Positions 30,821 to 44,035 of a DNA stretch of 64,000 bases are shown here, in pieces (within the stretch, counting starts at the first letter, position 1; each line of letters begins with the position of its first letter). A program made the translations under genes and the position numbers. The DNA comes from Codonopsis lanceolata. Its lineage: Eukaryota > Streptophyta > Magnoliopsida > Asterales > Campanulaceae. The notes under the pieces are model-generated. The model had not been told where the DNA came from. It saw only the letters and a list, made by a program, of their open reading frames with translations, and made no database searches. The stretch is taken from assembly GCA_013146195.2 (NCBI GenBank), contig CM028377.1, positions 5,866,239 to 5,930,238 on the forward strand, in the 5' to 3' direction.

Positions 30821-32825
30821 TGTGACGACTCGACCCGGACACTGACGAGGAATCCCGAGTCAAACCATCCAAATAGAAGACCACAAACATGCAAGGACAT
30901 ATAATTTAGAACAAACATGACGCAATATTGGACATGTGAAACAACTCGGCACCAAAAGGCCGGAATAATTTAAAACTTTTGAAACCTGATTTAGCAGTTT
31001 AAGACAAGTAATCAATTCATCGATGACATTACAGCCGGAACCCAACAACTACACAATTAATGCTAACTACCACACCTCGACAGCTAAACGTGCCGGAGAA
31101 ACCACAGAAATAAATAAGAGCTAATGGGATGCTCAGCTGAAGACTATACTAAGTGAACTAAATTAAATAATACATAAGGCTTGGCGTACAAGAGCTGACA
31201 CTCAAAATAATACAAGTATACCACGAGTAATAAAACCACAATATATAACCATGATAAAGAACAATTTTAAATTCCCAAACCAGAGTCTACATGTCTCGCT
31301 TTACCCACGTCCTTGCCAAAAGAGATCAAAAGAAGGACCATCTAGCAACCTTCCTTAACATTGATCACTACTAGAACAAATGAGACAGCTCAGCGGGATC
31401 TTCCTAGACTGCTCGGATCTAAGGAAAACAAAAGTAAAGGAGGGGGTAAGTCATAAAGACTTGTAAGCTACCAATATGCGTGACATGACATAATGCAAGG
31501 CATACATCACAAGATAACATATCTGTATATCAAGGCATAATCAAGTATAATCATATTAGAACATAGCTCACATGTCCGAGATGCACATTGATTCACATAA
31601 GCGTTCAAAAGTAAATCACATAAAAGTAGGATATGATATCGAACCGGTGCTGCTACGTAGATCCTGCAATACACATTATTAACTTTATTTCGTGACTACG
31701 ATGCTCATGTGAGATACATCAATATATTGAGAACACCTCTCAACTAAATAGAATAATCTGATGTGCTCTATTGGTTACGTCAAAGGGGCTACTTCCCCAC
31801 TGTGGCCAACAGTGGTGATAAAATCCGGTACATCGATCCATTTGTACCATGAGTCCCGTAACATGTGACAGACGCAAGCATATGGAAAATATTTAGTGTC
31901 CCACCATTGACTTGACCAAATATGCTAGCTGGACTCAAATGCAATGTCAAGTACATGTTTACTCGTCATTAAATCAAATAGGTATCGAGCTCGACAAGAG
32001 CGAACTCGTCCATGTCAAGTAGGTGTATTTACTCTACTACATATTCACAATCATGCATATTCTTGATATAACCACATAATTCACATTTGTAGCTCAAATG
32101 AGTCTTGAAAGCATACATGTCAAAGCATGAATTATAATTCAACCAAAGTCGTGAGAGATAGTATTCTAGTCAAATGTACTAGAGGATGCCACGGAAACGA
32201 ACATGCAATTAGTAGAGGTTACTCTGCTCGAAGAGGGCTTCGATCTGGTGGTCTTGCTTCGGAAAATGGTTGGCCAGATCGTCGGGGATCAAAACACATA
32301 CACCAATCTCACCTTCATCTCCCATACAAGAGCTCTTAAAGTTTGTGAACTCACAAATGACTAAAAATGGCATGAAGGGTAGCTAAAACTTGAACTAAGG
32401 GTAATTGTGGGGGTATTTAGGTAAAACAAGTGAGGGTAGCTAGGACAATTCGGCATAATTCTATGTAACTTACAGACGGGGGAACGCGGTCACCTAACAA
32501 GGGAACGCGACCGCGTCTAATACTAAAGTGCTCGCCTTACAGGGTGGATGCGACCGCGTCCAAGGCTTTCAAGAAAACAAAAGATCCTTTGATATACGTG
32601 ATCGCCTAGCATGAGAATGCAATCGGGTTACAACGATACGATCGATTCCAAGGGTACAACGCGACTGCGTTAACCCCTGGAGCAAAGCCCATGAAAATTA
32701 AATATAATTTACTCCTTAATTTAAACAACAACTAGTTCATTAAACACACATGTATGCACATGGGTTTAAGGCATGTTATATTGGAAGTAAAAAGCTCTTA
32801 TTCCTACGGTGATACTTGCCCCCAG
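30821..32825 (-). repeat. 3' part of a long LTR interrupted by a LINE
   Basis: On the minus strand it ends ACTCGGGATTCCTCGTCAG and GTCGTCACA at 30821. It includes the block GACTTACCCCCTCCTTTAC and a purine/CpG part with GCGACCGCGTC words (32470-32660). Its 5' part is absent because the LINE begins at about 32826. It is one of the long Ty3/gypsy-type LTRs of this window. Confidence 0.65.
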
Positions 32826-32926
32826 TCGAGAAGAAGTACGGTGGAGGGTAACCAAAACCCAAAACCCAAAACCCATGGCGCTTTTATGCTTTTGTTGCCC
32901 TAATTAGGGTTTTGTCGCTGAACGGC

Positions 32927-34474
32927 ATGGAGGATCAGCCTCCTCCGGCTGTTTAGTCTTCAATGTTAGGGGATGTTTTTGGGAAAACGCCGACTTCCTT
33001 TGTGGTTCCAAAATCTTTTGCCAATGTTGTGGGACAACCAAAACCTTTTTTTGGCGCTGCTAACCCTGTGTTATAGGTGGTGCCTTTAGCTCCTTGTCAA
33101 GTAACCTCTATTAATGATGAGCCAGGGTGCATTTTTACACTGGTGGAGATTGAGACGACGGATAAACAATTTGCAAACACCATTATCTTGAAATTTTCGG
33201 TTGGGAGGTCCTAAGTGCATGCTATTCAGGACGATATCTCTCGATCTTGGAAACTTATCGGGCCTTTTGTGGTAGGATTATTAGACCCCCACCATCTCAT
33301 GGTTCGTCTCTCGTCGCCAGAAGATCTGGTTCTTGTTCTATCTAAAGAATCGCACATGATTTAGTCATGTATGTATAGATCATTCCAATGGTCGCCTGAT
33401 TTTGCTTTTAGGAAGGATAGCACTCGCGTTGTGGTTTGGGTTCAGTTACCTTTAACATTTTTCAACCTTTCATTTATTATGTGTATTGGTAACTCACTAG
33501 GTCACTTTCTTTAGGCTGATGACAAAATCCTCGCTTTCTCGCGACCTATGTTTGCTCGGTTCCGTGTGGAAATCGATGTGGCTGTGTCTCTTCCATTACG
33601 CTTCTAGATTGGCACAAGTAAAGATAGCGGGTTTTGGCAGTCCCTTGAGTTTGAGGGCAACATCCATTATTGCATCGACTGTGGGCTCTTAGGTCATACC
33701 AAATATAAATATCGCAAAGTAATTCGACGTTCTGCTAGTGTGATTTCGGGGAAACCTAACGAACATACTCAGGAAGGTGACTTAAAAGAAGGACAGGTTT
33801 CGGCCAAAGAAGGGAGCGTGGGTAAATTTGTTAATAATGATAAAATTGATTCAGCTAAGGTTGACATTGTACCTCCCAAACAAGGTCCATGTCTTTGCTT
33901 GGAACCTATGGATCGTAATAATATGGCCAGGGGGGCCTCTGGATCTGGGGCTAAAAATTCCTGAGGGTGTCCGATGGAGGTCGAGCATGTTGATATTCGG
34001 TGTACAGGTGCAGATTCTGGCACCTTCGATGAGGGTCTTAAGGCTGACATGGTGATGGATACAGTGGGGAGTGATTTCAAGCAGGCTATTGGGGCATCAG
34101 AAGGCTTGGTGTCTAGGGGTAAGGTTTTGACGTGTAATGCCTTTTTGGTGCTAGATGGTTTAGACAATGTTGATGAGGATGAGGGTAATGAGGGGTTTGA
34201 TGGCATGGGTACTAATGATGCATCTCTTAAGGATTGGGAGATGGTTTTTAAATTTCAACCCATGATTCTAGGCAAAGCTCATTCTACAGGGGGTGATTAT
34301 ATGGAGACTATAAAGGATATAGATAAATATTTATCAGATACAGAAGGTCATGCTGGGGAAATTCGGCTAGATTTTCATCACTTCTGTAAACAACGTATCA
34401 AAAATCTCAATAAAGCGAAGTCTTTGAAACAAAATGTTAATGCTAGAGTTACTAGGGCTGCAGCTAAAGCCTAG
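32927..34474 (+). pseudogene. LINE ORF1 (DUF4283 / zinc-knuckle protein)
   Basis: ATG at 32927 (MEDQPPPAV, then stop). The frame is broken by several TAG/TAA codons but can be followed to the natural stop at 34472-34474. The middle has the DUF4283-type core of plant LINE ORF1 (WKLIGPFVVGLLDPHHLMV, STRVVVWVQLPLTFFN, IGNSLGHFL). A single zinc knuckle CIDCGLLGHTKYKYRK follows, in which the last cysteine has become tyrosine. The C-terminal third is acidic and poorly conserved. ORF1 proteins coat the LINE RNA. The copy is inactive. Confidence 0.8.
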
Positions 34475-34501
34475 CCACCTTCGTCTCTTTAATATTGTTT
34501 T

Positions 34502-36811
34502 ATGTTGATCCTTATTTGGAATGCTAGAGGGGTGTGTAATAAAGAGACTATAGATTATCTTAGTTTACTCAAGAATCAACGAAAGCCTTTACTTTGTACT
34601 ATTTTGGAACCGAAGGCCTCGGTAAATAAGATTGATAAGCTTCGTAGGTGATTGAAGTTTACTAATTATTTACATGCGAATCCGGTGAATAACCATATTT
34701 GGGTTCTGTGGGGAAATACAGTGGACATGGTTTTGTTGGATTCTTCATATCAGTTTTTGACCTTAAGGGTCACTATGGGTTCTTTTTTTTCGATTGTTCT
34801 TACCATTGTCTATGCAAGGTGCAGTAGGGATCTTCATAAGGATTTATGGACGAATTTACTTGCTTTTTCTAGTTCTTATTATGTTCCGTGGCTCGTTGGT
34901 GGTAACTTTAATGTGATTACTCATACGAGGGAAAAGTTAGATGGCACGCAGTATGATTTTAATGATATGGATGACTTTAATAACTTTATTTCCCAGGCTG
35001 GCTTGCATGATGTGGGTTTTGAAGGTAGTCGGTTTACGTGGTGTAATAATCAGGAAGGTAGGAGGATGATATGGAAAAAACTTGATAGGGTAATGTATAA
35101 TGGGCTATATACTGCTGCACATCCAGGTGTGAAGGTTTAACATTTGTCTACTAATGAGTCGGATCATGTTCCTCTTTTGGTAGAATTACAGAAGGAGCAT
35201 AAGGCAAGGGGGTTATTCCGTTTTCAGAGGATGTGGTTGGATCATCCTGACTTTTTGACTTTTGTTTCCGATCAATGGCAACGACTGGTGAGTGGAGTTC
35301 CTATGGATATCTTGTTTAAAAAGATGTAGTTACTAAGAGTGGGTTTGAAAGACTGGAATTGGCGAGTCTTTGTTCATGTTTGTAGACGGTTAGAGGCGCT
35401 CTAGGATGAAGTTCTCCGTTTGGATTTTGAGTTACAATAAGGGTGGAATGATCATACGGCGGCTCAACTTGGTAGTGCCCATCAAAATTTAGCTTAACTG
35501 ATTAAATGGGATGAGGAGCTGCCATGGCAGAAATCACGTCAACAATGGTTGGAAGATGGGGATCGGAATTCGACATTTTTTCATGCCAATATCAATAATA
35601 GGGCACATGCTAATAGGGTTCGGCTTCGGTTATCGGATGGAGCTTTAAGTGACAACCCAGCTCAAATTGGTAATATGGTGGTGTGGTATTTTGATTCCCT
35701 CTTCTCCTTCTCGGTGCATTCTATTACTGAGGACATGTTTCGTGATATCCCATCCTTGGTTACTAATGTGGATAATTTGGTTCTACATCAGCTCCCGTCA
35801 GAAGATAAAATTTGGTCAGCTATAGTTGGCCTTAATCCTAACAACGCCCCAAGTATGGACGGCTTTACTGGATGGTTTTTTCAAGGGTGTTGGTCGATTA
35901 TTAAAAATGACGTGGTCTCTGCTATCAATGATTTCTTCCAAGGGCTGAACTTTCCTCATGGTTGGTCTTCTACTACTTTGATTCTGCTTTCGAAGGTTGA
36001 TAATCCGTAGGATTTGGAGGATTTACGACATATTAGCTTGTGCAATTTTGCTTGCAAAATTGTATCTTGTATTCTTCCCTCTCGGCTTGCTACCTTATTA
36101 CCCAAAATTATTTCCCCTGAACAAGCAGGCTTTGTTAAAGATCGTAGCATTCACGAGAATGTGCTTCTGGCTCATGAGTTAGTACAACGTATCGATACCA
36201 AGGTTCGGGGGGTAATATTATCTTCAAGTTTGACATATCCAAGGCCTATGATAGGTTGGAATAGGATTTTCTTCTTAGGGCCTTCCAAGCGTTTGGGTTT
36301 AGTGTTGCATTCTAGAATATGATCTTACGAATTGTCAATAATATCTGGTATACTCTTCGTATTAACGGGGAGTCATGTGGTTTCTTTAAGTTGTCTCGTG
36401 GTGTTAGGCAAGGTGACTTGCTGTCTCTTCCATTTTTCATTTTGGCGCAGGAGGTGTTATCTCGGTATATTAATAGAGCTTTAGCTGAGGGTGGTTTTCA
36501 ACCCTATTACATGGGAGAGGTGGTGTGACGATATCTCATCTTCTGTACGCAGATGATATGTTGGTTTTTTGCAATACAAGTAAGTCTTCCATTAAGGGAT
36601 TACGAGATATTTTTCACGTGTATGAACAGGGCTCGGGACAGCTTATTAACTTACAAAAGAATGTCTTTTATGCCCCTAAGGGATGTTCTAATCAAAGAAG
36701 GCTGCATAATGCTAATTGGTCAGGTTGCTCTCAACGTTTTGGCCTTTGAAATACTTAGGTATCCCTTTATTTCGGGACAGTTGAAACGTAGTTACTGTTG
36801 GTCCACAATAA
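34502..36811 (+). pseudogene. LINE ORF2 (endonuclease and reverse transcriptase), 3'-truncated
   Basis: Starts MLILIWNARG. The apurinic-type endonuclease shows GGNFNVI, FTWCNN and ESDHVPLL, the catalytic SDH motif. The linker WLEDGDRNSTFFH leads to the reverse transcriptase with APSMDGFTGWFFQ, QAGFVKDRSIHENVLLAHE, GVRQGDLLS and the active-site YADD (LLYADDMLVFC at about 36540-36570). Stops and frameshifts interrupt it (for example at 35138, 35327, 35402 and 36008). The domain that would follow (RNase H) is lost at the LTR insertion. ORF2 normally nicks target DNA and copies the LINE RNA in place; this copy cannot. Confidence 0.85.
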
Positions 36812-38625
36812 TGCTCAAATAGGCTAGAGGGGGGTGAATAGCCTATAATGCCAATTTAAAAACTTTTCTTTTCGATATTCATAAAGCATAGTTTAGTTGG
36901 CAAATACATATTATCAAGTTGGGCATGTCAGCCGGTAGAGACTATCGGTAGACTTTCCCAAGGCAGAAGTAGCAACTCTGTCGATAATCAGTTTATTCAA
37001 ATCAAAAGCCTTTGTAAAAGATTTGTGCAGAGGAAAGTAAAAAGGCTATGATTTGGAGAAGTCATAAGTGGCTATACACGAATATATGTTCAGAACAACA
37101 GCACACTTATTTCTTCTTTCAAATGCAGGTTTAGGAGATCAAGTAGAGAATGGTTTTTCTAAAGATAAATCATTTATAAAAACCTCATAGATATTAAGGA
37201 CTGGAAGATAAAATATTAGTAAGAACATATGAATTTATTCAAAGATAAATTGCATATTACATCAGTCTAAATAGTCCATGTACAGTTTCTGGTTTTCTCC
37301 TCCTAAGTCACAGTCCTTACTTAATTTATCCATTCAAGGATTCCATTAAGCTTGCATAGGGCAATAGGAGACGAGAACGAGAAATTGTTATGAGAAGATG
37401 ATTGTATGGTCATTCAGATATAAAAATATCTGAACGATGTGAGTGCATAAGCACTCATCCTCCCAAGATGATTGATACTTGCACAATCAACAACATTTGT
37501 ATAGGAATACAAATCTGAAGATATGAATGCAATATCTACAGACAGCTCTTCGTTTTCCTCAGACATTGTACATCATCACTCTTCAGATCTTGATCTCTGG
37601 CTTTGAAGTTTCTGACCAATCTTCTCTCGTATCTAGGCTTTTCTTCCTTGCAATCCACTGAAGGTGTTTTGCAGGGAGCTGGATGAGTACACTGCAATCT
37701 ATTGTAGAAATCAGAGATACGTTGGTGAAGACGATCTCTTTTGGTGATTTCCTTTTCAATGAAGTTCTGAGTAGATTGAGTAACTCGTTGCTCACTGTGA
37801 TGCTCTATCACCGTAGTGCATACACATCTGATTTTCTTCTCTTTCTTCTTCAAGCATGAGAGCTGGTCTTTATATAGGCGAGAATCAATATGATCGTTGA
37901 AGGATGAGTGCATGAAGATTTCTATCCGTTGGAGATATAGTGGTTGAAGACTATCGGATATAGATCTTTGTCCATAAGATCTCTGACTTGTTTGGGCAGC
38001 GATTTCATCTTGTAGATCTTGGAACTCGTTGTCTGTCAGACTGGATTGATAGGTCTGTGAAGAGTAGGTCTGACGACTGTTGCACTGTCAGGTGGTCTGT
38101 CCAATAAAGTAATTTGCTTTTTGACTTTAACAGACTACTTGAGTGAGAGAAAGTCTTGTAGCTTTAAGTATGTCAGGCTTTGTGAGGCACAGACATATTT
38201 ATCTTGATTTGATCGGCTAGTCGACTTTTCCCTGTAGCACGTGCAGATTTTGAAGTCTGTCGTTGGAGGGCTTCGTACCAGTGGAAGCAAGTCTTCTGAT
38301 GTAGGGGAGTTGATGTCTGCCGGTACAAGCTTTTGAACTTGTGGCATGTCTGCCTCTGAAGGCTTTGGACATTGCTACAAGTCTTCCGGTGCTACGTGCA
38401 ATCTGAAAGGTTGTCTGCTTTTGATCATCTTATAAGAGGTAGGACTTGATCAGGTTACACCTAATCTAAGACCTATGTGAAATCACACAAGTTGCCACAC
38501 TAACCGATACGCAGACCTTTTAGCCACTTGTGATGATTCACTTGTAATGGGGGCAAGCAAATCAAATATATGGAATATGCAAGGTGATAAATAAATTATC
38601 AAGAAACATATTCCAATAATCAACA
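36812..38625 (-). repeat. 3' LTR of a minus-strand LTR element (about 1.8 kb)
   Basis: On the minus strand it starts TGTTGATTATTGG at 38625, right after the polypurine tract CAAATAGGAGGAGAT. It ends ACCCCCCTCTAGCC and TATTTGAGCA at 36812, inside the LINE reverse transcriptase. It has the same ending style as the LTR at 18943-19991. Short frames inside it are not genes. Bases 36812-37410 are also present in the right arm. Confidence 0.7.
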
Positions 38626-41600
38626 ATCTCCTCCTATTTGCTTGGAACCATTACAAAATGACATATACAAAGCACTAAAGCATTTTATCAAACATAGTAA
38701 TAGCATGTCCACAATGAATGATCATTTTATCTCAAGACATGTCCTATGTTTGATAATTACATGAAAGCGATGGCTTTTGTATAGTCTACTATTGCTATTA
38801 CAGACTCGATAAATTAAAGTACTGAACAGGTAATGCAATAGTAAAAACAATTTAGATCTTTTGAATTTTGAAAGAGTTTTGGACAAGATCTAAAGAGTTT
38901 TTTGGAATTCTTATTTGCTCATGAATTTTTAAAATGAAAGCTTGTTTTGACAAGTAAGAGTAGCAAATCCTTTTAAGCAAAATGTTTTTGAAAGAGTAAA
39001 TAAGGATTGCTTGTAATACCAAATTTTTGAAAATCAATTTTTGGAAATTTAATATTTTGAAAACCTAATATCAATTTTTTGAAAAATCAAACATTTAAAA
39101 ACTGATACCAATTTTTCTTAAAAAACATTTTCTGGAAAATCAATTTTACAAAAACTTTTTATTTCTGTTGAAAGAGAAAAGGTTTTCTGTTGAACGTAAG
39201 ACTCAACAGAGGGTTTTAGTTTTAAGCAAAGTTTTCAACAGAAATGCCACAGAGGATGAGCATGATTCTCAAAGAATCAGCTAAGGGTAATAGTCACATT
39301 TGTTTTGTGTGTTCATTTGGGATTTAGTTAAGTCAATTCTCCTTCTTACAAAAAGAAGTGTTATCATTCTCCTCCTAAGCCAATTCTCCTCCTAAGTTAT
39401 AAGTCAGATACCAAGTGTTCAGATACCAAGTGTTCAACCAAGTGATACTAGTGACAGTGATACCAAGTGTATATGTCATATAACTCTCCTCCTTAATGGT
39501 TGCAAGCATTTAAAGAATAAAATCTGAAGAGCAGATGCAAGTAAATAATCAAGAAGGAATCGGTATAGATGTAGCAAGGAAGGGTAGATAGCTGAAGAAA
39601 AGACACTAAATAACGAAAGAAAGAAAGTACTAAAAAGTTTCTGAATAAAAACAATACATTCTAGTTGGAATCTCCAAAACTACCGGTGCTAGATTCTAGA
39701 GAGAAGTCTATATCCTGATCAGAAAAACTTCTGCCACCGAATAATTCCTTTGTGATCAGCAATTCTCCCGTGATTGGAAGGCGTTCGTCCTCTTGAATCG
39801 TGGCAAGAATGGTGAGGTAGGAGCATAGGAAATAGCTAATTATCCTAGCGTACTTGAGTATACCAGACACATTCACTCGTCTTTGTTGGAAAGAGCGGCA
39901 GATGAGAGAGAAGACAACTTCAGACCAATTGATGACATGGGAGTCAAGAACTACAACAGTGAGGTTTCGAAGTCTTCTGGTGTCGCTTCTTGAGCCAGGT
40001 TCATGAAAGAGAAGGCATTGGCTCAGAATTTCTCCAACACAGTACACGTCTAGGAGATAGTTGAAAAGATCCCATGTACCGAAGTCATTTTGAGACTGGT
40101 GGCCAGAATGGTGCAGCCATGATTCGTTGAGAACAGAATCATTGATAGAGTCAGGACCAGCAGAAGGAAGATTGAAGACTCTAGCAAGGCTGTCGGCACT
40201 GAGGACAAGATCAGTACCTCGAATGCGACCGTGGATGCCTATACCATCTCTCGACAGATACATCCTCGAGTAGAATTCGTCCACCAAAGAGAGGCAGTAG
40301 AATTATTCGTGAAAGCAGAGGATGGGGACGAGTCCAGAACTGTGGAAAAGATCGAAGATCTTTGCTCCAACAGTGTTGTCAAGGAGAAATCGCTCTCCTT
40401 GAATCGTTCGACCGAGAATGTAGGATTGACGTCCTACTTTGGTGACGAAGGAAGATTCAGAGGGACTGATAGGGTGAGAGACGTTGTTCGACGAAGAGGC
40501 GGCCATGAAGAATTTCTCAGGAAAAACTTGTGTATTGGTAATCAATCGTCGAAATAGATTGGTTAACGATAGAGACCAAAAAGAAGTATACGAATATATA
40601 TATTCAGTACTTTTTGAGATTTGGTACGGTGAACACACAGATCAAGAACCGTCGTTTGGTAGTCCTCAATAAAGCTGTTATGAGTTGAAATGAGAACCGG
40701 CGGGGCAATCATTTCGAAGCTTGATTGTGAGAGGACGTTTTTATGAGAGAGGCGGCGATTCATGATGGCGATAATTAAGTCTTCTAGGGAATATGTATTT
40801 GGACAGAATGGACACTTAAAATCGAGGGAATTTCAATACCAATAAAGTTTGATTTATAGCTTAGGGTATTGAAAAGAAGGTGTGTTGATATCCATGAATA
40901 AAAAGAATGTACTGAACTTTGTAAAAATACATTTAGGAAATGTGATAGGTTTTAAGTATTCCAGATATTCTAATAGATAATTACGGGGCATTCTGAATCA
41001 TCTACACAATCCTCAGCAATCTCCCAAATCTATAGAATTTTGGAACTGAAATCATTTCAAAAATATTTTGGAAGAATTTTAAAAATGTTTTTACAAAACA
41101 GTTAAGAACAAAGTTGTTTTGAAAATCATTTTTGAAGAATTTTTGAAATATTATTTTGAAAAACAATCAATCATTCCTAAAAGTTTTATATCAAAGATAT
41201 CATAACACAAGATTGATTAGCAGCAAGAAATCTGAAACCAATTTTGTTGATTAGTTTCAGTAGAGTGTGAAGTGTGCTGATACAAGAGTATGAACAGCAG
41301 AGAAGAAGGTCTGCAGTTCAGGTTTTGATCGGTAGACGCTGGGATCTACCGATTCAACTGATAACTTTTTGAGGAAGTATGCAACAGAGAAGATGGTCTG
41401 TTGATACCAATTAAAGTTTAAGCGAGGTTATCAGTCTTTTGAACACATGAAAGAAGATAGCTATAGAATAGCTTTTTATACAGAATTGAACAATGTGCTC
41501 AAGGAGAGGGGAAGTTTACTGATTTTAAAGAGCTGAAGGAAATCAATCAATTGTTAGAAAATATCAATTGATTGTATGAAGGATACCAATTTATGAATGA

Positions 41601-44035
41601 TATCAATCATTGAGAGGTGATCAGTAAACTTTGAGCAATGCCGTTGTCGAAAGAATGAGTGACTGAGGAATCGGCATAGATAATGGTCTGCTGATGAAGG
41701 AGATCAGCAGGGATTATGTCTGCCTTAGGATAGACAGAATTAATAGTTCATGCAGACAATAAGTTTAGCTGTATAAGGATGGACCAGCAGACATTGAGGT
41801 CTGCCGATACCAATTGAATGAAGAGAATTACAACTGATATCCTTTGGAATGCCTTGACTTCTGGAAGGATAGTCCATAGGTTTCATCGGCAAAGAGAATG
41901 AAATAAAGTTGGAGGAAGAGTAAAAAGTTTAAAGAAATTGAAGCATAAACAACAGTAACAGTGGTATAGGAAAGATACCAAGTTCTGCAGTTGGCTCCTC
42001 CTCACAAGTAGATTTATGCGCTTTGAACTCTTAGGATCTGCAGAGAGTAGAAAGAAGATTTTCTGCAGGTTTCCTTTTTGCCTTGGCAGCTGTCAGGAGA
42101 TACAGATGCTTCATCGGCAAAGATTAACTGATGACCACGCTTCTACAAAATAGAATTGATGATTGGAGCATTTGGAAGCAAAAATGGAAGATACCAACCT
42201 GTTCAGTTAAAGGGCTTTGAATCACAGAGAAGCAAGTTACTTAAACTTAGTTAGGCTGACGGTACAGATACAGAATGACTTTTTGCTTCACAGTCAACGG
42301 TTAAGAAGAAGATGACTAACTTTTAGAGAAAGAAAGTCATTGTTCAAGACAATAGAAACAGGGGAAAGTTAAAAGCACAGTTGTCATTGAACTAGAGGAA
42401 GCAGTAGAAAGGAATAGAATTTGAGGGAACTGCTTATATCCTCTAAAGGTCGATTTGTCACAATTGGCAGAGATGAGGTCTACCGCTAAACAAGAAAGAC
42501 CAGGAATTTTGAGTGGAATTAAGATTCATCAGAACATCATGGGTTGAGATGAGATCTATAATTCCTGATGAAGTAGTTGCAAGGTATGTAGTTACTTCGA
42601 AGAAATCCAAGACTTAAAAATTTAACCATACTTCAACATCATTTCTTTAGATATCAACTGTTGAATGCACCATGTTGAATAAGAAAATTTATAAGTGAGG
42701 ATTGGTTTGCTGTTGGGTTAACAGCAGAGTTATATTTGATGTATTGAGTTCAGAACAATATATTATATGAAGTACAAATACCGAACACTCAAGTAAATAT
42801 AAGATTTCATGCTATCAAGGAATAATCAAGCAAAGGCAGATAGACACGAAGTAAAGATGCTTTGAACAAGTTCTCATTTAGATAAAAAATAATCACAAAT
42901 ACAAAGAGGATCTATAGATTACAGTGTTCATTACAACTTCCAAAGACTTAACTACTCCTTTGTAAACAACTAATCTAAACACCTGATACATATCTAAAAA
43001 GGAATGTTACAAGGAGATGTCTATGAAGACCATAGATCCATATTCAGCCAACCAGTTGGAAGACGGAATATAGATCCTAGATCAAGGAAGGGATTCAGAT
43101 GACCCAAGGAGGGAGCGGGTACACCTTTTCTCCTCCATAGCAACCTCTCTACCAAGTATAGACTTGGTTTCCCCTATCTTAGACGTCCTACATAAACATC
43201 TGTTTCAATGCAGGCGCTCATCCTCGAGAGTTTTGGAAGGAAAAACCGAGGAGAGACACATTTGGCTCGCTGAAGATAGGAAGATCTTCAACATGAGAGG
43301 GAGCAGCAAATGTGTGCTAAGATACAGGGAAGCGGGAGATATATGCTAAATGGTTGTTAAGGAAAGTCTTCACGCGAGAGAAATCCTTGAAACAGACCAA
43401 ACAACTTTCGAAGAATCGGAAGAGTGATTCTAAGTTGTTGAGGAGAAGTCTTGATCAAGTGCTAAGAATTCTCCTAAGTAACATTTTGGAAGAAGGGGAT
43501 CTTGTATCAGAGTTTATCATAGTGTTTGAAGTAGTTTGCGAGTGATAGAGAGGAGAGAAGGAAGGTCTCTATAAATACTCGCTGAGGCAAGACAATGGAC
43601 CGACTCATTTACGAATGAGAAGTCCTTTTCAACTACTCTTCAATAAAAGTTATATGGGGAAGAGTGAGAGTTGATATAAATTTCTAGATATCCGGTAAAG
43701 TCATCCTTTTGGAAAGCTAAAAAATTTTGAAAAGTAGGTTTGGCTTTCTTTGAAAGTATGAAAACGTCTTTAAGTGGATAAAATCTTTTTGGTGGGATTT
43801 GACAAAATAGAACTCCTTTTTCAAAGAGTGTTTTGGGAAGTACAATTCCCACATTTCAAAGTCGTTTTTATCTTTACCGAGATTCTAAGAAATCTGTCTT
43901 TGGCTTTTAGAAATAGTCAGTTTCTAAAGTTTTACCTCAACCTTTGTAGAAATTGCAAAAGTACCCATGTAGTTTGCACATTGTCTACAAGGTAAAAACT
44001 TCTATAAGTCAGCACATAAAACTGAGCTTAAGAAG
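38626..44035 (-). mobile_element. Internal region of the minus-strand non-autonomous LTR element
   Basis: It contains one recognisable frame (39661-40506). The rest is long AT-rich non-coding sequence with scattered GGTCTGC(C/T)GATACC-type words (41.3-41.8 kb). No reverse transcriptase, integrase or protease motif was found. A TATA-like box TATAAATA lies at about 43568 in plus orientation. The 5' LTR could not be identified, so the upper boundary at the start of the Tat-like element is only provisional. Confidence 0.4.
39661..40506 (-). pseudogene. Plant transposon/gag-like protein (PF20167-like), one premature stop
   Basis: The frame opens MAASSSNNVSHPISPSES at 40506 and runs about 280 codons to TAG at 39661, with a single TAA at 40303-40305 after VPILCFHE. 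Reading through it, the sequence continues FYCLSLVDEFYSRMYLSRDG, GRIRGTDLVLSADSLARVF, NLPSAG, then a helical C-terminal part (LFNYLLDVYCVGEILSQCL). This looks like the plant 'putative transposon protein' domain that accompanies many large non-autonomous LTR elements. Its role is unknown; a structural role is a guess. No catalytic motif is seen. The neighbours are the LTR and polypurine tract downstream on the same strand. Confidence 0.5.

Larger units (their letters stand above)
32826..36811 (+). mobile_element. L1-type LINE, cut at its 3' end by an LTR insertion
   Basis: It has a 5' UTR with ACCCAAAACCC repeats, ORF1 and then ORF2 with endonuclease and reverse transcriptase. It stops inside the reverse transcriptase region (LKRSYCWSTI) where the minus-strand LTR ends at 36812, so RNase H and the 3' UTR are missing here. 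The many in-frame TAG/TAA codons mostly replace expected Gln codons, as produced by deamination of methylated cytosine. Confidence 0.85.
29190..37410 (+). repeat. Left arm of an 8.2-kb inverted duplication
   Basis: This whole stretch matches the complement of 48899-57086 through several different element boundaries, so it is a segmental copy rather than a repeat family. The arms differ by scattered substitutions and small indels. The outer limit of this arm coincides with the 3' end of the LTR retrotransposon. The inner limit is where the partner arm meets an assembly gap. Confidence 0.92.

Noticed and set aside
33769..34206. 145-codon minus-strand Ser-rich ORF (also 52073-52510 on the plus strand)
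   Set aside because: It lies antisense to LINE ORF1 in both copies, where the sense strand has the recognised protein.
37536..38347. ORFs of 70-125 codons on the minus strand
   Set aside because: They lie inside a non-coding LTR and have no recognisable domain.
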